Translations under genes and position numbers: made by a program
From: Casuarina equisetifolia
Taxonomy: Eukaryota > Streptophyta > Magnoliopsida > Fagales > Casuarinaceae
Direction: 5' to 3'
Assembly (NCBI GenBank): GCA_028551475.1
Contig: CM052362.1
Span: forward strand, 10,787,354 to 10,851,353
Length of the DNA stretch: 64,000 bases
The notes under the pieces: model-generated
Told to the model about the DNA's origin: nothing
Database searches by the model: none
Seen by the model: only the letters and a program-made list of their open reading frames with translations
Shown here: positions 48,207-59,742 of the stretch, in pieces
Numbering within the stretch: position 1 is the stretch's first letter
How the letters are laid out: each line of letters begins with the position of its first letter

Positions 48207-48863
48207 ATGGCATCCTTCAATCAACTTCACGATCAACCATCTGACAAGGAAGCCAAATCTTTCGACGTTGAAAGGCAAGTTCAACAGGAGGAACTGGTTT
48301 TCGATTATGCCAAAAGGGCACAGTGGCTTAGAGCTGCCGTTCTGGGCGCCAACGATGGGTTGCTTTCTACCGCATCCTTAATGATGGGGGTCGGCGCTGT
48401 TAAAAAAGACGTCAAGACGATGATCCTCACGGGGATGGCCGGCTTGGTTGCTGGAGCCTGTAGTATGGCCATCGGGGAGCTCGTCTCCGTTTACTCACAG
48501 TATGACATCGAAATAGCTGAAATGAAGAGAGATGGTAGGACGGGGAACATGGGAGCGCAGGAGCTACAATCTGAGAAGGAGAAATTGCCGAACCCGTGGC
48601 AGGCAGCCGCGGCGTCTGCCGTTTCATTTGCGGTGGGGGCATTAGTGCCGCTGCTGGGGGCTGCTTTTGTGAAGGATTATGCTATGAGGGTGGGGGTAGT
48701 CATAGGCGTTGTAAGCTTTGCCTTGTTAGGGTTTGGAGGATTGGGTGCACTGCTAGGGAAGGCACCTGTGATGAAATCATCTTTAAGAGTACTGGTTGGG
48801 GGATTGGTGACCATGGGCGTTACTTTTGGCTTCACGAAGCTCGTTGGTTCTGCTGGCCTTTAA
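48207..48863 (+). CDS. Vacuolar iron transporter-like protein (VTL), gene 5
   Basis: This intronless gene encodes 218 residues with five membrane segments, the GANDGLLSTASLMMGVGAV signature, GELVSVYSQYDIE and the FGGLG helix-4 motif. An open frame continues upstream to 48033, but that part overlaps the TATA box and start region. I therefore take the ATG at 48207, which has the CCATGG context and aligns with the paralogues. Differences from gene 3 include IAEM for MAQM and PWQAAAAS for PWQAAGAS, and in helix 5 GGLVTMGVTFGF for GGWVAMGVTFGL. It is the block-duplication partner of gene 3. The family role is vacuolar Fe(II) uptake. Confidence 0.94.
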   Translation: MASFNQLHDQPSDKEAKSFDVERQVQQEELVFDYAKRAQWLRAAVLGANDGLLSTASLMMGVGAVKKDVKTMILTGMAGLVAGACSMAIGELVSVYSQYDIEIAEMKRDGRTGNMGAQELQSEKEKLPNPWQAAAASAVSFAVGALVPLLGAAFVKDYAMRVGVVIGVVSFALLGFGGLGALLGKAPVMKSSLRVLVGGLVTMGVTFGFTKLVGSAGL

Positions 48864-50978
48864 TCATATTAGCCCTCGGTTACGGGTCTTCCCAAGTCTT
48901 CCTAGTGTTCACTTTTCGATTATCATTATTTCTTAGACCTTGTAGTACCTGCTGATAGTGCAAAGGGACATATTAGGGGATAAATATTTCTGCATTATTC
49001 TTCTGCTTTTGATTCCTTTGTAACTTACCAACTAGTGGAGCACAAAGTGCATTCAACGCTGTGTTCATAAATACGAAACGCTAAACACTGATATTGCACC
49101 CATAACAAAAGGTCCAGAGGGTAAAGATGCTGCAACACTGGCGAATGATCATTTTAAGCACCTGGTCCATCTATACATCTGTACGCAAAAGCACATAAAA
49201 TGTCATCCGCGATCTTCTCTGTGGAAAACACGGGAAACGAAATCACGGAGACCATTCTTAGTTCATAAAACACATGTCCGAACTATAAATTATGGCATGC
49301 TTTCTTTTCCGTAAAAGAGAATCTAATCCCTGAATTAGGATACATGCACACAGAAAACGGCCAACTTGTGTATCCCTTGATCCCACAAAATCGTGGAAAC
49401 CTTTCTTTTCTTTTTCTAGATTAATCTTTTGGAACATAAAGGTTAAGATCAACATATAAATGAACTAATATGTGAAATTAGTAGGTAATTAGTAGATCGC
49501 TTAGTGGTCTTTTTTAGTGTAGTTTACGAAAGGGAAGGTCATGGAAAAAATGAAATTAGAGAAGTTTTTGCATGTATTGAGATTTTGTTCTTCTATCTTT
49601 TGGTGTCATAATAAAGTAGACATGGGCAGCTCAAATCAGGTAAATTTATGTACCTTTTCCTTTGATTTCTTTTCACTGGGTGCTTTTATGTGAAATGTTG
49701 TCGAATTGCTAGTTAATTTCCTAAATGGATGATTTTTAATTCTCCCATGAAAAGAAACACAAATCAGATACGTCTTAAGAAAAAAGATTCACTAAAAGAG
49801 AGAACGAGTTTAGGAAAGAAAGCTATGCGGAAGCTGCATCTTTCTTTAACTTTGCCATTTGCTGAAGTGCCTCCGAAGGCAAGTCTCTCTAACGTGGGGG
49901 GACCTACACTGGAGGCACCAACTGCAGAGAAACTTCCCGGGAAAAGGTAAAATACCAAAGCAAGATCCTCACACGGTTTCTATTTTCTGGTGGGATTCCT
50001 TTCCCAGTTGGAAAACAGTGCACCGAATAAGATTTTCGACTTCTTTAGCAGTGTCGCCAGCGATTACCCGGCCTCAAATATGCCTCAGGTATACGAATTA
50101 TGTCCTTATCACATTCCCCTGCAAAACGCGACCCACTCCAGATGTAGCCTTTAAGCTTTCTCGTCAAGAAAAATAGCTTGATGTCATTACCCTTGGTCTC
50201 TTTTGATTGACTCATTGCATTGTTGACCCACATGGGGCTGTATATGCACAAAAAAATCAAACAGATCAACGAGTAAATAATTAACAATGGAGGACTTGTC
50301 ACCTCCAAACTAAAGCACAATATGTAAACTCAGTTGATGTTTTATCTTCTCAATATATTGTCTCAGCAAGGATGTTGTAGTAGGCGGGCTATCATCCAAC
50401 CGAAAATTTTTAATTCCTAATTTCATCTTCTTAATAAGTTAATAAATTGAATGCTGGATGGGTCTATCTTTCTTGATCCCCCAATGGATATATTCAAACT
50501 TTTGCACAGTAGAAATATAAATAATTAGATGAACCTGACTTTTCATATTCTTATATATCCATTAATGGATAATACTATCATCTATTTATATTGGTCTCTT
50601 TTAGCGTAACTCTACAAAAGTAACAAATCATTCCACGCTTGCGAATATTCAAAAAGAAAGCCCTTATGACGTAGTAATACTTCTTTATCTCTTCAATTGT
50701 TAAGAAGTAAGACAATAATTTCACTAATTAAAAATTATGATACAACCGTTCACGTCTGTTATCATTTGTTGTTAGAATCCAATCTGACTATAAGAATTTG
50801 ACCTGCGATTTTTATTTTTATTTTAAATTCGTGACCTCTACCAACGTTTAATCACAAAATAATAAAATTATACCACTTATATCACAAAATAGAAGAGAGA
50901 GAGAGAGAAACAGAAGAGAAAAGCCCTGGTGGCTAGATGTGACAAGTGTAGTTGTGGTTGCTTCTTCTATTTCATTTT
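48864..50978. other. 3' flank of VTL gene 5, paralogous to the flank of gene 3
   Basis: This aligns with 36664-38780 over nearly its whole length. No reading frame is conserved between the copies, so no gene is called. The part 49740-50470 is also shared with 27060-27720. Confidence 0.65.
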
Positions 50979-51280
50979 TATTAAGTGGCCTAGTAAGATT
51001 TCCAAAAGACACCTCCAGAGGAAAGGAAAACACCACACATAAGGCCATAGAATAATACTCTAACTTATGATGTGGGATGATTTTTAACATGTCCCCCTCC
51101 ATGCATAGGAATGTATAACATCTAGGGGATGCACAATATTGAGAACCGGAAGGAAGACCTATTTTTTTATACCAATTTAAGTGGCCTAGTAACATTTCCA
51201 AGTGGTGCCTCAGGAGGAAGGAGAATCTACCACATATGAGGTTACATGATAATACACCAACTTCTGGTGTGGTTTTATCA
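50979..51280 (-). mobile_element. TRIM-like element, 302 bp, minus strand
   Basis: Two repeats of about 100 bp (about 50979-51090 and 51177-51280) share TTAAGTGGCCTAGTAA and further similarity. On the minus strand the first is followed by TTGGTAT (51175-51169), a primer-site-like motif. A GGAGGGGGA purine tract precedes the second. Flanks ATTTT (50974-50978 and 51281-51285) form a 5-bp target duplication. The paralogous site near 38785-38805 lacks the insert. It is noncoding. Confidence 0.68.
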
Positions 51281-53689
51281 ATTTTGTGATATGAAATATA
51301 TTTTTTATATTTTATCAATTTTTTGAAATGACTTCTATGTTTATCTTCATCAAGTTTTATGACTAACTATTTTATATTGGTTGCATTCACATAAATACAT
51401 GAGTATAGAATAATATCATGCTTCTCACCATTTAATGAGAAAAATTATTGTCTGATGACCTTAACGGGAAATACTATTCTTATGTTTGCATCTTAGAAAA
51501 AATAAATAATAAAAATATCGTGTCTCTTCCATTTTTAATTGGATCAATTCGACATCCGATATCTTTGTTATCTTAATTTAAGGACCTCTAACAATTTTTT
51601 TGTTAAGAAGTTTGATGTGGATGGGTTCAAGCTCGATCAAACTACAAGCGCAATCTAGCCTAATTCAAACCAATCCAACTAGTCAAAAAATAAAAGTGCT
51701 AGCTCTAACACATATTTGATAAGTGTCCAAAGTAGTTACATCAAAGAAACCATTATTGATAAGTGGTGACATCATATATTCTTCTTTTGCTACTTCCAAA
51801 TGCTACATTTATTATCTACATTTATTATCTTCTTAGTTTCAAAAAAATCACATGTAGTGTTTAGTGAGTTCCAAAATGTCTTTATTGATCAAATTAATGT
51901 TGCTTTGTTTTTATGTGTCTTAGTTCTTTTTAAGTAGATGCTATGAACTTATTTGTAAATAGTTTAGAGAAGTACCTTTGAGATAAAAAGAAAACTTCCT
52001 ATCATCTTAGATTTCTACCTTTAGTTTTCTTGTACTTAGATTTCATACCTTTATTTTAAGCCTTTAAATTTCTTATTCTTTACATTTCAAGCTTTTATGT
52101 TATGCCTTTATTTTCTTGCCCTTTAATTCTTGCATCTTTAAATTCGTGCTTTACCTTATGTCCGTTAAATTTCTTGCAATTTACTTTCGTGCAACTTTAC
52201 ATTTCAAGAAATCATTTCAAGTATCTTGTTTCTAGTTTGTTCTACCCTATTCTACTTTCCTGCAACTCTAAAGTTCAGGAAATCCCTTCAATAACTTGTC
52301 GCCTGCTTGTTGCAACGTGTTATAGCCAAAGCTCACTCTTTGCCTACATCAAAATCGCATTAAAATTAATTTAATTAATAAGTAATAGAGTTACACCCAC
52401 TATATCACAAAATCAAAAGAATAAATATATTTGCTAGGGTGGAATGAAAATTGTAATGGGTGATCAAAGCTTCTTAAGATATATGTTTTAGTTTGTATTT
52501 ATTATATATGGACTAAATGCAATAGAAGAAAATTTTAGAACAAAACAATTAACATCCCAATCTTATTGGTGAAAGAAAGGAAGGTTGTACACGTGAGAGT
52601 TTTTTCATTTCAAAAATATAAAATTCACACAAGAAAATGATACTTTAAGTGAGATTTAGAAGCTTTCAACATCCATCTCTTTATAATTTTTATAGATCTT
52701 ATAATGTTGGTGTATATACCCTTATATTTCTATATAATAATTTTTTTTAATGCAAACATTAATTTCACAAGAAAAAAAAAAATTGGCTAGACATGACATG
52801 TAGTGGCTGGTTCTTGTGTTTCTTTAAAAGCTTTTATATCAGTTTATAGATTATTAAGAGATATTTCCATGTCATAGTTTTTGTATAATTTGATTAATTA
52901 TGGATGGAAATTTGAGATTTAAATTGATGATAAACTTGGTCTTATTGTTGAAATCACAGAAAGAAAAACTTAAGTTGTTAGTTCAAATGTATATCTTATT
53001 CCTTAACAACTTATAGCACCAAGCTTCTTGACGCCTGTCTTATTGAGGTCAAACTCATTTACTTAAACGCCAACACCGCCGCGCCCCTTCCCCCCAACTT
53101 CTTAGAGAAACACTTTTTCCACGAGACAAACAAATTCTTACATGAAGAGGATTCGCACAGAATCAGTAACAACGAGAAGGACCACGTCCTTACTAGTGCA
53201 CACTACCTCAACAGCTTAATCTCTTAAGCAATATAAGATCAAATTTGCGTTCAACACTATTCAAATGGGTTATACAAACAAATAATTGTGTCAGTGTTGT
53301 TGGTTTTAATGACAACCTACGAAAAGGGAGAGGAGACTGAATTGGGTTCCCGATTTTTGTTTTGAAATCTAAGCTTATTGCTTATAATTTTCCTTTCTTA
53401 ATTAGTGGTGTCTTTTTTACCTCTAGTTTTGATTTAGAGTGTGTAAAAATCAGAAAAATTTCAAAAGAAATGAAAATTAAAGTAAGTAAATAAGATCTGG
53501 AGGCAACCGAAGAAAAGGAGAGCTTGAATTAGGTTGTGGATTTTACAATTTTCTGTTTCTTTTTGTTGTTATTCGTTTGCTTGTGTGCTAAGTCAATTTG
53601 TTTACTGACTGTTGTTTTACTGGAACGTAAAATGAATAAAAAGCATGTAATAATCAGCAAGAGAGAGAGGATAAAATAAAAAGGAACAC
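51281..53689. other. A+T-rich intergenic DNA, nothing recognised
   Basis: The partner block has only a short equivalent (about 38800-39000), so some 2.2 kb here is extra or was lost there. A C-rich stretch at about 53075-53100 stands out. No gene was found. Confidence 0.45.
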
Positions 53690-54056
53690 ACTAGATTTAA
53701 CAAGTGGTTTGATTCATTTGCGTCTATGTTTACCCCTCTTTATCAACTTAAAAGGAAACCACTCATCAATATCCAATACAAGGTCTAGACAAACTACAAA
53801 TAATTTCTTACAACCTAAGGAACTTGCAATCATTAAGACTACACACCTTGTAACAACTGGTCCATGTGACCAACAATCCAAGTGCCGTACACCTAACATA
53901 ATAGGTTTTTCTTTTTGCAATAGAAAGTCATGTTACATACAAGGGAATATCAATACAAATACACTTTGAAAGCAACTTCTATCAATACAAGTAGATACAA
54001 ATGATTTACAAGTTTAGTTCACTATTTTTTAGAGGTTCTATAAAATATATGAATAT
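53690..54056. repeat. Block-duplicate segment, partner of 39060-39460
   Basis: This is similar to 39060-39460 along its length and is interrupted at its right end by the LINE fragment that starts at 54057. Confidence 0.85.
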
Positions 54057-55493
54057 TATCATTGGAGATGCAAGGAAGAGAAAATCACTCACCTTTGTTT
54101 TGCAAATGATTTATTTTTATTTGCACATGGGGATGTTAATTCAGTATTATGTCTCATTGAAGCTTTGGAGGAATTTGCAACACTCACAGGTTTGCAGTAT
54201 AATCCTAGCAAAAGTCAGATATTTTTTTTCAGGGATCACTGAACAAGAAAAACTTTTGATACTAGATCACACCCCTTTCTTCGAAGGAAGACTCTCTATT
54301 AGATACCTTGGTGTTCCTCTTATTACAAGAAGGCTTACCTACACGGATTGCAAAGTTTTGACAGAGAAAATCATGGCAAGAATTGATGGATGGGGGAATG
54401 AAACATCTAAGTTATGCAGGAAGACTACAATTGGCTAAATCAGTTCTCACTTCTCTGTATCTTTTGGATGCAAATGTTCCTTCTCCCAAAATAAACCATT
54501 TATGAGATTGAGAAGAAGATAAGGCACTTTCTCTAGGCAGGCCACTCAAAAGATCATAAAACTCATAAGGTTGCTTGGCAAGTTGTTTGTTCACCAAAAA
54601 AAGAAGGAGGTCTTGGACTACTAAATCTTAAAGTATGGAATAAAGTCTTGTTGGGGCAATCTCTCTAGAATCTCATAAATTACCCTAATTCATCCTTATG
54701 GAGTAAGTGGATTCATAGTACTAAATACAAGGGAAACTCAATTATGAATTTTGACATCAAAGGAAATATGGCATGGAGTTGGAGGGGTATTCTAAAGTTA
54801 CGACAAACTTTAACCTATACAGTATCCAAACCTTCTTATTGCTATAAGGAAACGTACAAAGAATTATGTCAAGTGTGCTATGAGGTTGAATGATATAATT
54901 TGATACGGTCAGGAGGAATCAGCAAACATAACTTCATTGGTTGGCTCATATGTAAAGACAAACTACCTACAGTAGTAATGGTTTCTCACTGGCTCCCCTC
55001 AATTGATCTATATTGTAATTTCTATGGTTCTCAATATGAAGATAGATCACACTTGTTCTTTCAGTGCATTTGGACTAACTAGGTTTGGAGAACTATTCTA
55101 GCTCAACAAGGCATTCGTAAGGTCATCTACGATTGGGAATCTGAATTGCAATGAATGATTAAAGCAACTAAGGGAAAGGATTTAGCCACAAAGCTTCTCC
55201 AGCTTTCTTCTTAGCTTGTCTTTATTGTATATGGTTAGAACAAAATCGTAGATGTTTCCAGAATAAGTCTATTGATATTCTAATGTTGTTAGCTAAAATC
55301 AGGAGAGTAGTCCGTGGAAGAGCTTCTTTATTTAGAAACATTAAACTCTCTCAAGCTAATGTTTTGTTGAGTCATAGTTGGAGAATTCCAAATTCTATCT
55401 TCTCCTAGATGATTTGTAATGCTGAGGAATGCCCCTAAGCTTATGTATTTCTTTATTCTTCGATGAATCAACTCATATATTCATAAAAAATAT
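54057..55493 (+). mobile_element. 5'-truncated L1-type LINE fragment
   Basis: It starts inside the ORF2 reverse transcriptase just before the active-site motif, which here reads FANDL for the usual FADDL. It continues through SQIFFSGITEQEKLLILDH, GRLSIRYLGVPLITRRL and a zf-RVT region (FYGS...HLFFQC). It is related to, but clearly diverged from, the LINE at 19201. ORF2 has several stops and frame changes. A 12-bp direct repeat ATATATGAATAT flanks it (54045-54056 and 55494-55505). The uninterrupted site is seen near 39450. Confidence 0.87.
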
Positions 55494-55505
55494 ATATATG
55501 AATAT

Positions 55506-56700
55506 ATTTTATGAATGATATTTCACTGCATAAGCAATGACCAAAACATATATGTTTTCAAAAAGAACCAAAAGCAATCAGAAGACACATGTATGGACCA
55601 ACTTGTGTGTATGAATAATATTATATGATATACAAAAAATACAACTACACTAATGGTAGCCATTGTAGATCCAATTCTCATAAATGTTAGCACAAAATAT
55701 TAAGCTGAATAGATGTACCAAAAGGAAAAATGTTTCACAATCCAACTCAAATTAGCTTTATGAAATGATTTTAAATATATGGCTCTAAAAATCCAAGTAA
55801 ATGCATCAAATAATCATATATATCTCAAGCCAAGACGCATTCACAACAAATCAATCAAGGAATGTATGAAATAGTGAGAACAATAAGTTTACTTCCTTGA
55901 ATAACAACAAAGTTCTATTGCACAACTATGATTTTCTTTTCTTAGATTGCTCTTGCTTTTTCACTCTCTTTATTTTTTGTTAGCTTTCATGTATTTTTGC
56001 AAGAACCACAAGACAGAGTTATTCAAATCTTGTAGAAATAACTACTAGCCATTACATAACTTTTATTCATTGAGTTTCAAAAAATGTAGCCTTAAATCAA
56101 TCACAATGACTATTAGGAATTATGTAGTCTCACATTAGAATCAAATGGCTTATTCTAAGGCCTTATTAATGACCAGTGGTATTCCACCTCTAAATATGTG
56201 TTTTGAGTCTAGGTCTTAACTTTAACATGATATCAAAGCCAAGTTACATTTGGATTGGGCCATTAAGCTACTTGAAGTATTTCCTATACAGGGCCTAGAC
56301 ATTAACTTATCCTAATTTAACCTATGGCCTTCTTAAGAGCTTCTCTATATTCTTTTGTTATTTTTTCCCTATAGATTGCAATGGAAAAGGGGAGCAATCG
56401 CAAGACAGTAGCTTGGGCTTTGCATCAGGCCTAGGTCATTTGTTAAGAAGTGAAACAATGGTCAAACCACTTGGCAAAAAATTGAATCAAAGAATGGCCT
56501 ACACTAAAAATAGACTTTGCTTATTGCAACCTAAGCATATAAAAGAGGGAATAAAAGTTTATTCTTAGTGTTAATATAAAACATTAATATAGTATTTAAT
56601 GTAAATGTTATATTAAATAATGTCTTATATTAATTTTTTGGCACATTTTCCTAATCTTAGAAAAGATTTTTATGTATGACTACCTAACCTTTTATGTATG
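55506..56700 (+). other. A+T-rich DNA with a possible Copia LTR end
   Basis: The block-duplicate phrase TTTCACTGCATAAGCAATGA occurs at about 55521. At 56228 TGATATCAAAGCCA resembles the Copia primer site (TGGTATCAGAGCCA) and follows an ...AACA end, so the sequence before it may be a decayed LTR. No coding part was recognised. Confidence 0.35.
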
Positions 56701-56709
56701 CAAGTTGGT

Positions 56710-58185
56710 GGCTTGTGGAGTCTTCAAATAAATTTTGTAAAGGTGTGGTCACACATTAAAACCAAACTCTCTTTAGTTAAAGGTTTTGTAAAAATATCTG
56801 CTAATTTATGTTTAGCTCCTATGAATTCAAGTTGTATGTCATTCTTTTAAACATGATCACACAAAAAGTGATATATTATTTCAATATGCTAAGTCTTTGA
56901 ATGGTAAATAGGGGTTTTGGATAGATTGATGGCACTTATTTTATCACATGTAATAGGAATAGTGTGAGTGGTGATACCATAATCTAAAAGTTGGTTCATC
57001 CATAAAATCTAAGCATAGTAAATTGTAGTTGAAATATATTTAGCTTAAGTAGTTGATATGGCCATATTATTTTGCTTTCTTATTACTTTCATTGTAGCTA
57101 TCGGTGCATATATTTCTTTTTTCTTTTCTATTACAGCTTGCACACATGGGGGAAGGGGGGCTATTCAAACGCTTAAGCGGGTGGACTAACTAGTCAAGAG
57201 TTTTAACCTAGTTACCACTAGGCTAAGGAGAGTCCCTAGTGCATATATTTCATCATAATCAATTCTCTCTCCTTAATCATATTCTTATGCCACTAACCTA
57301 GCCTTATTTCTAGTGATAATCCCATGTTCCTCTAACTTGTCTTTAAAAAACCATTTTGTTCATTTTATGCTATGGTCCTGAGGCATAGGAACCAATTCTT
57401 GTACTTCACACTTCTCAAACTAATGTAATTTTGCTTGCATAACTAATATCTAATTCCTATCTTGAAGAGCTTTTACTAGGGATATAGAAGCTAAAATCTA
57501 TATCTTGAATAGTTAGCATACATTAAGGATCGTAGATTAGGTTTTAACATTTCTTCTTAAATCCCTAGTGATATTTCCTACATTTACCTCATCTCTTATT
57601 GTTGGAAAAGAATAATTTTTTTCCAAAGTCTCCCTTTAAATTTGTGCTTCATTTTCTTCATGATCATCTATTTTTTAATTTTTAGTTGTGCTATATTCTT
57701 GGTCATTTTTCATGCAATGTTCATCAAACTTAATGTATGTTGATTCTTCAATCACTAGAATTCCTTTATCAAAATACTTTATGCTTTACTCCTAAATGAG
57801 TATCCTACAAATATTCTTTATTCCTACATTTAATGTATGTTTTACTCCTTATATTGTTCAATGCAAAACATTTGCTTTCAAATATGTGAAAATATGATAT
57901 ATTTGATTTTCTATCAAAAAGTAAATCATTGGAAGTCTTTTTCAAAATAGATCTTAGAAATGCTTGGTTAGATATGTAGCAAGCCATGTTTATTGCTTCT
58001 AAAAAATTCTTTGGTAAATTATAGTCTAAGGTGGAGCCATCTTTTAAAATATCTTACTTTTCATTTCCATAATTCGTTTTTGTTGTGAAGCTTATGGAGC
58101 ACAAAAGTTCTGTGTTATTTCATTTTCAGAGCATAATTTTTCAAAATTATTTCATTTTTAAAATTTTTAATTAGCACCTTTAAGC
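56710..58185 (-). mobile_element. Copia LTR retrotransposon fossil 3 (partial)
   Basis: Minus-strand parts in order: integrase C-terminal region (MACYISNQAFLRSILKKT and SNISYFHIFESKCF near 57990-57870), reverse transcriptase start (IDYDEIYAPIATMKVI near 57270-57070, interrupted by a SINE-like insert) and RNase H (CDKISAINLSKTPIYHSKT near 56960-56900; LADIFTKPLTKESL near 56810-56760). The element is broken, with both ends missing. Confidence 0.8.
57117..57238 (-). mobile_element. tRNA-type SINE-like insertion
   Basis: This insert of about 122 bp is flanked by an exact 13-bp direct repeat GTGCATATATTTC (57104-57116 and 57239-57251). On the minus strand it begins AGGGACTCTCCTTAGCCTAG, where TTAGCCTAGTGGTAACT resembles a pol III A box. 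A B-box-like GCGTTTGAATA lies about 50 bases on, and the insert ends in an A-rich tail (AGAAAAGAAAAAA). The repeat falls inside the Copia reverse transcriptase codons for EIYAP, so host sequence is contiguous without it. Structure and position both fit a retroposed SINE. Confidence 0.75.
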
Positions 58186-58467
58186 TTATAAATCTACTTC
58201 TAAAATAGGCCAGTGAACATGAGAGCTTAATCACACAAAACTATCCAAAAGATGCTCTAAAGCCTGAAGATATTCTCTATGAATACTAAGGTGGTTAAGG
58301 CAAGCATGTAAGTGTGCACCAAGTGAACAAAAAGTTCAAACTTTTAGAGGTGGTTAACAACCACCAACACTAAAATTCAAATGTTGGCGATGGGAATTAA
58401 TCCATGTAGTCCATGGAGACTTCTAAATAAACTTAGGTGGGGATAGATAGTAGCTGAAAGAGCCTGT

Positions 58468-59742
58468 TGATAACTCTATTTTTATAGAGTTATTTTACCT
58501 ATTTTAGGCAATAAATAACTTTAATAATTATGAGAAAACATTTGAACTCCTCTTTATTTACCTAAATTTATCTTGTTTATGTAACACAAGAAGGCAAGGA
58601 GAAAAGAGATGAACATGGAGAGCCTGATACTTATTGTGCGGCAAAATCGTAATATCATGATCAAGAGAGTCAAGATAGGCTTGGGCTTTGAATGATTGTT
58701 ATTAGATTTTATTGTTATTAGGTTTTCTAAATAATTAGAAAACCTAATCATATTAGGAGTTCAAAGCCTAATTAAATTAGGAGTTCAAAACTTAATTAAA
58801 TTAAGAGTTCAAAACCCAATTGTTTTAGATCTCTAAGACCCAATTCTACTAGGATAAGAATAGGTCTAAACCTAAACCCTATTTAAGAGAAGAGAAGAGG
58901 CAAAAGAAGGGGAGAAGGAGGAAATTGAGCACAACTCAAGAAAGAGACAAAGAATTCAAGGTTTTCTTGAAGAGAAGACAAAAAAGGTGACAGACTTCTT
59001 GTTCTTGGATTCAAGATGCCTTCTTTATTTCTTATTACCATTCTTCCTCATTATTTCTTTATGTTTTAGTTTATCTTTGTTAGAGCTACGATGTAACCTA
59101 ATTATGATGGTATGAATCTTATGATTATTATGTTTTTCAAGATATTTTATTTATGTGAAGTTACATATTACGGAGTTTAATGCTTTTAGGTGATTAGCTA
59201 CCACTTAGATGACTTGATTTGCATGTTAGAGATCGACAGGAAATAGCATGCAGTTGCTTCTTGTAATATGCAACCATAGATTAAATATGGATAGACATAT
59301 ACCATATTATTTGTGTGGCTTTCGGTGTAAACTGGGAATGTTCATAGATCCTAATGCATTTGGTTTGTTTCAATTCACATATAGAGATATAGTGAATTAA
59401 TGAACTAAGTAGGTTTGCTATACCTAGACATAGGATAGTAAATAAATTAGGAAGTTCCGCCATCACATAGATATTGTCTTTCTTGCAAGCATAAATAATC
59501 AATATTAATACCTAGTAATTATGGTGAAATCAGATGCTCTAACATATTTCTTGCATTTAGTTTTCTTAGACTTAGTTAGTTAATCTATCATCTATCAATT
59601 TGGTTTGCTAGATAAATTTTAGGATTAATTCATCATTAGTACTTAATTAGTTTAGTATTCACCAATCTTCGTGGGACGATACTTTTCTTATCATTATATT
59701 ACTTGTTCGACATGTTCACTTGCATATAAATTTCACCGAACA
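58468..59742 (+). mobile_element. Solo LTR, family A, copy 4
   Basis: This 1275-bp block starts TGATAACTC and ends CGAACA, with an exact 5-bp duplication CCTGT (58463-58467 and 59743-59747). It is highly similar to the copy at 13176-14446, including the terminal ATAACTCTA ... TAGAGTTAT inverted repeat. It sits inside the integrase region of Gypsy fossil 2. Confidence 0.92.

Noticed and set aside
25927-48863. Assignment as true VIT1-type vacuolar iron transporters
   Set aside because: The proteins are 217-218 residues with a short loop after helix 2 and lack the cytosolic metal-binding domain.
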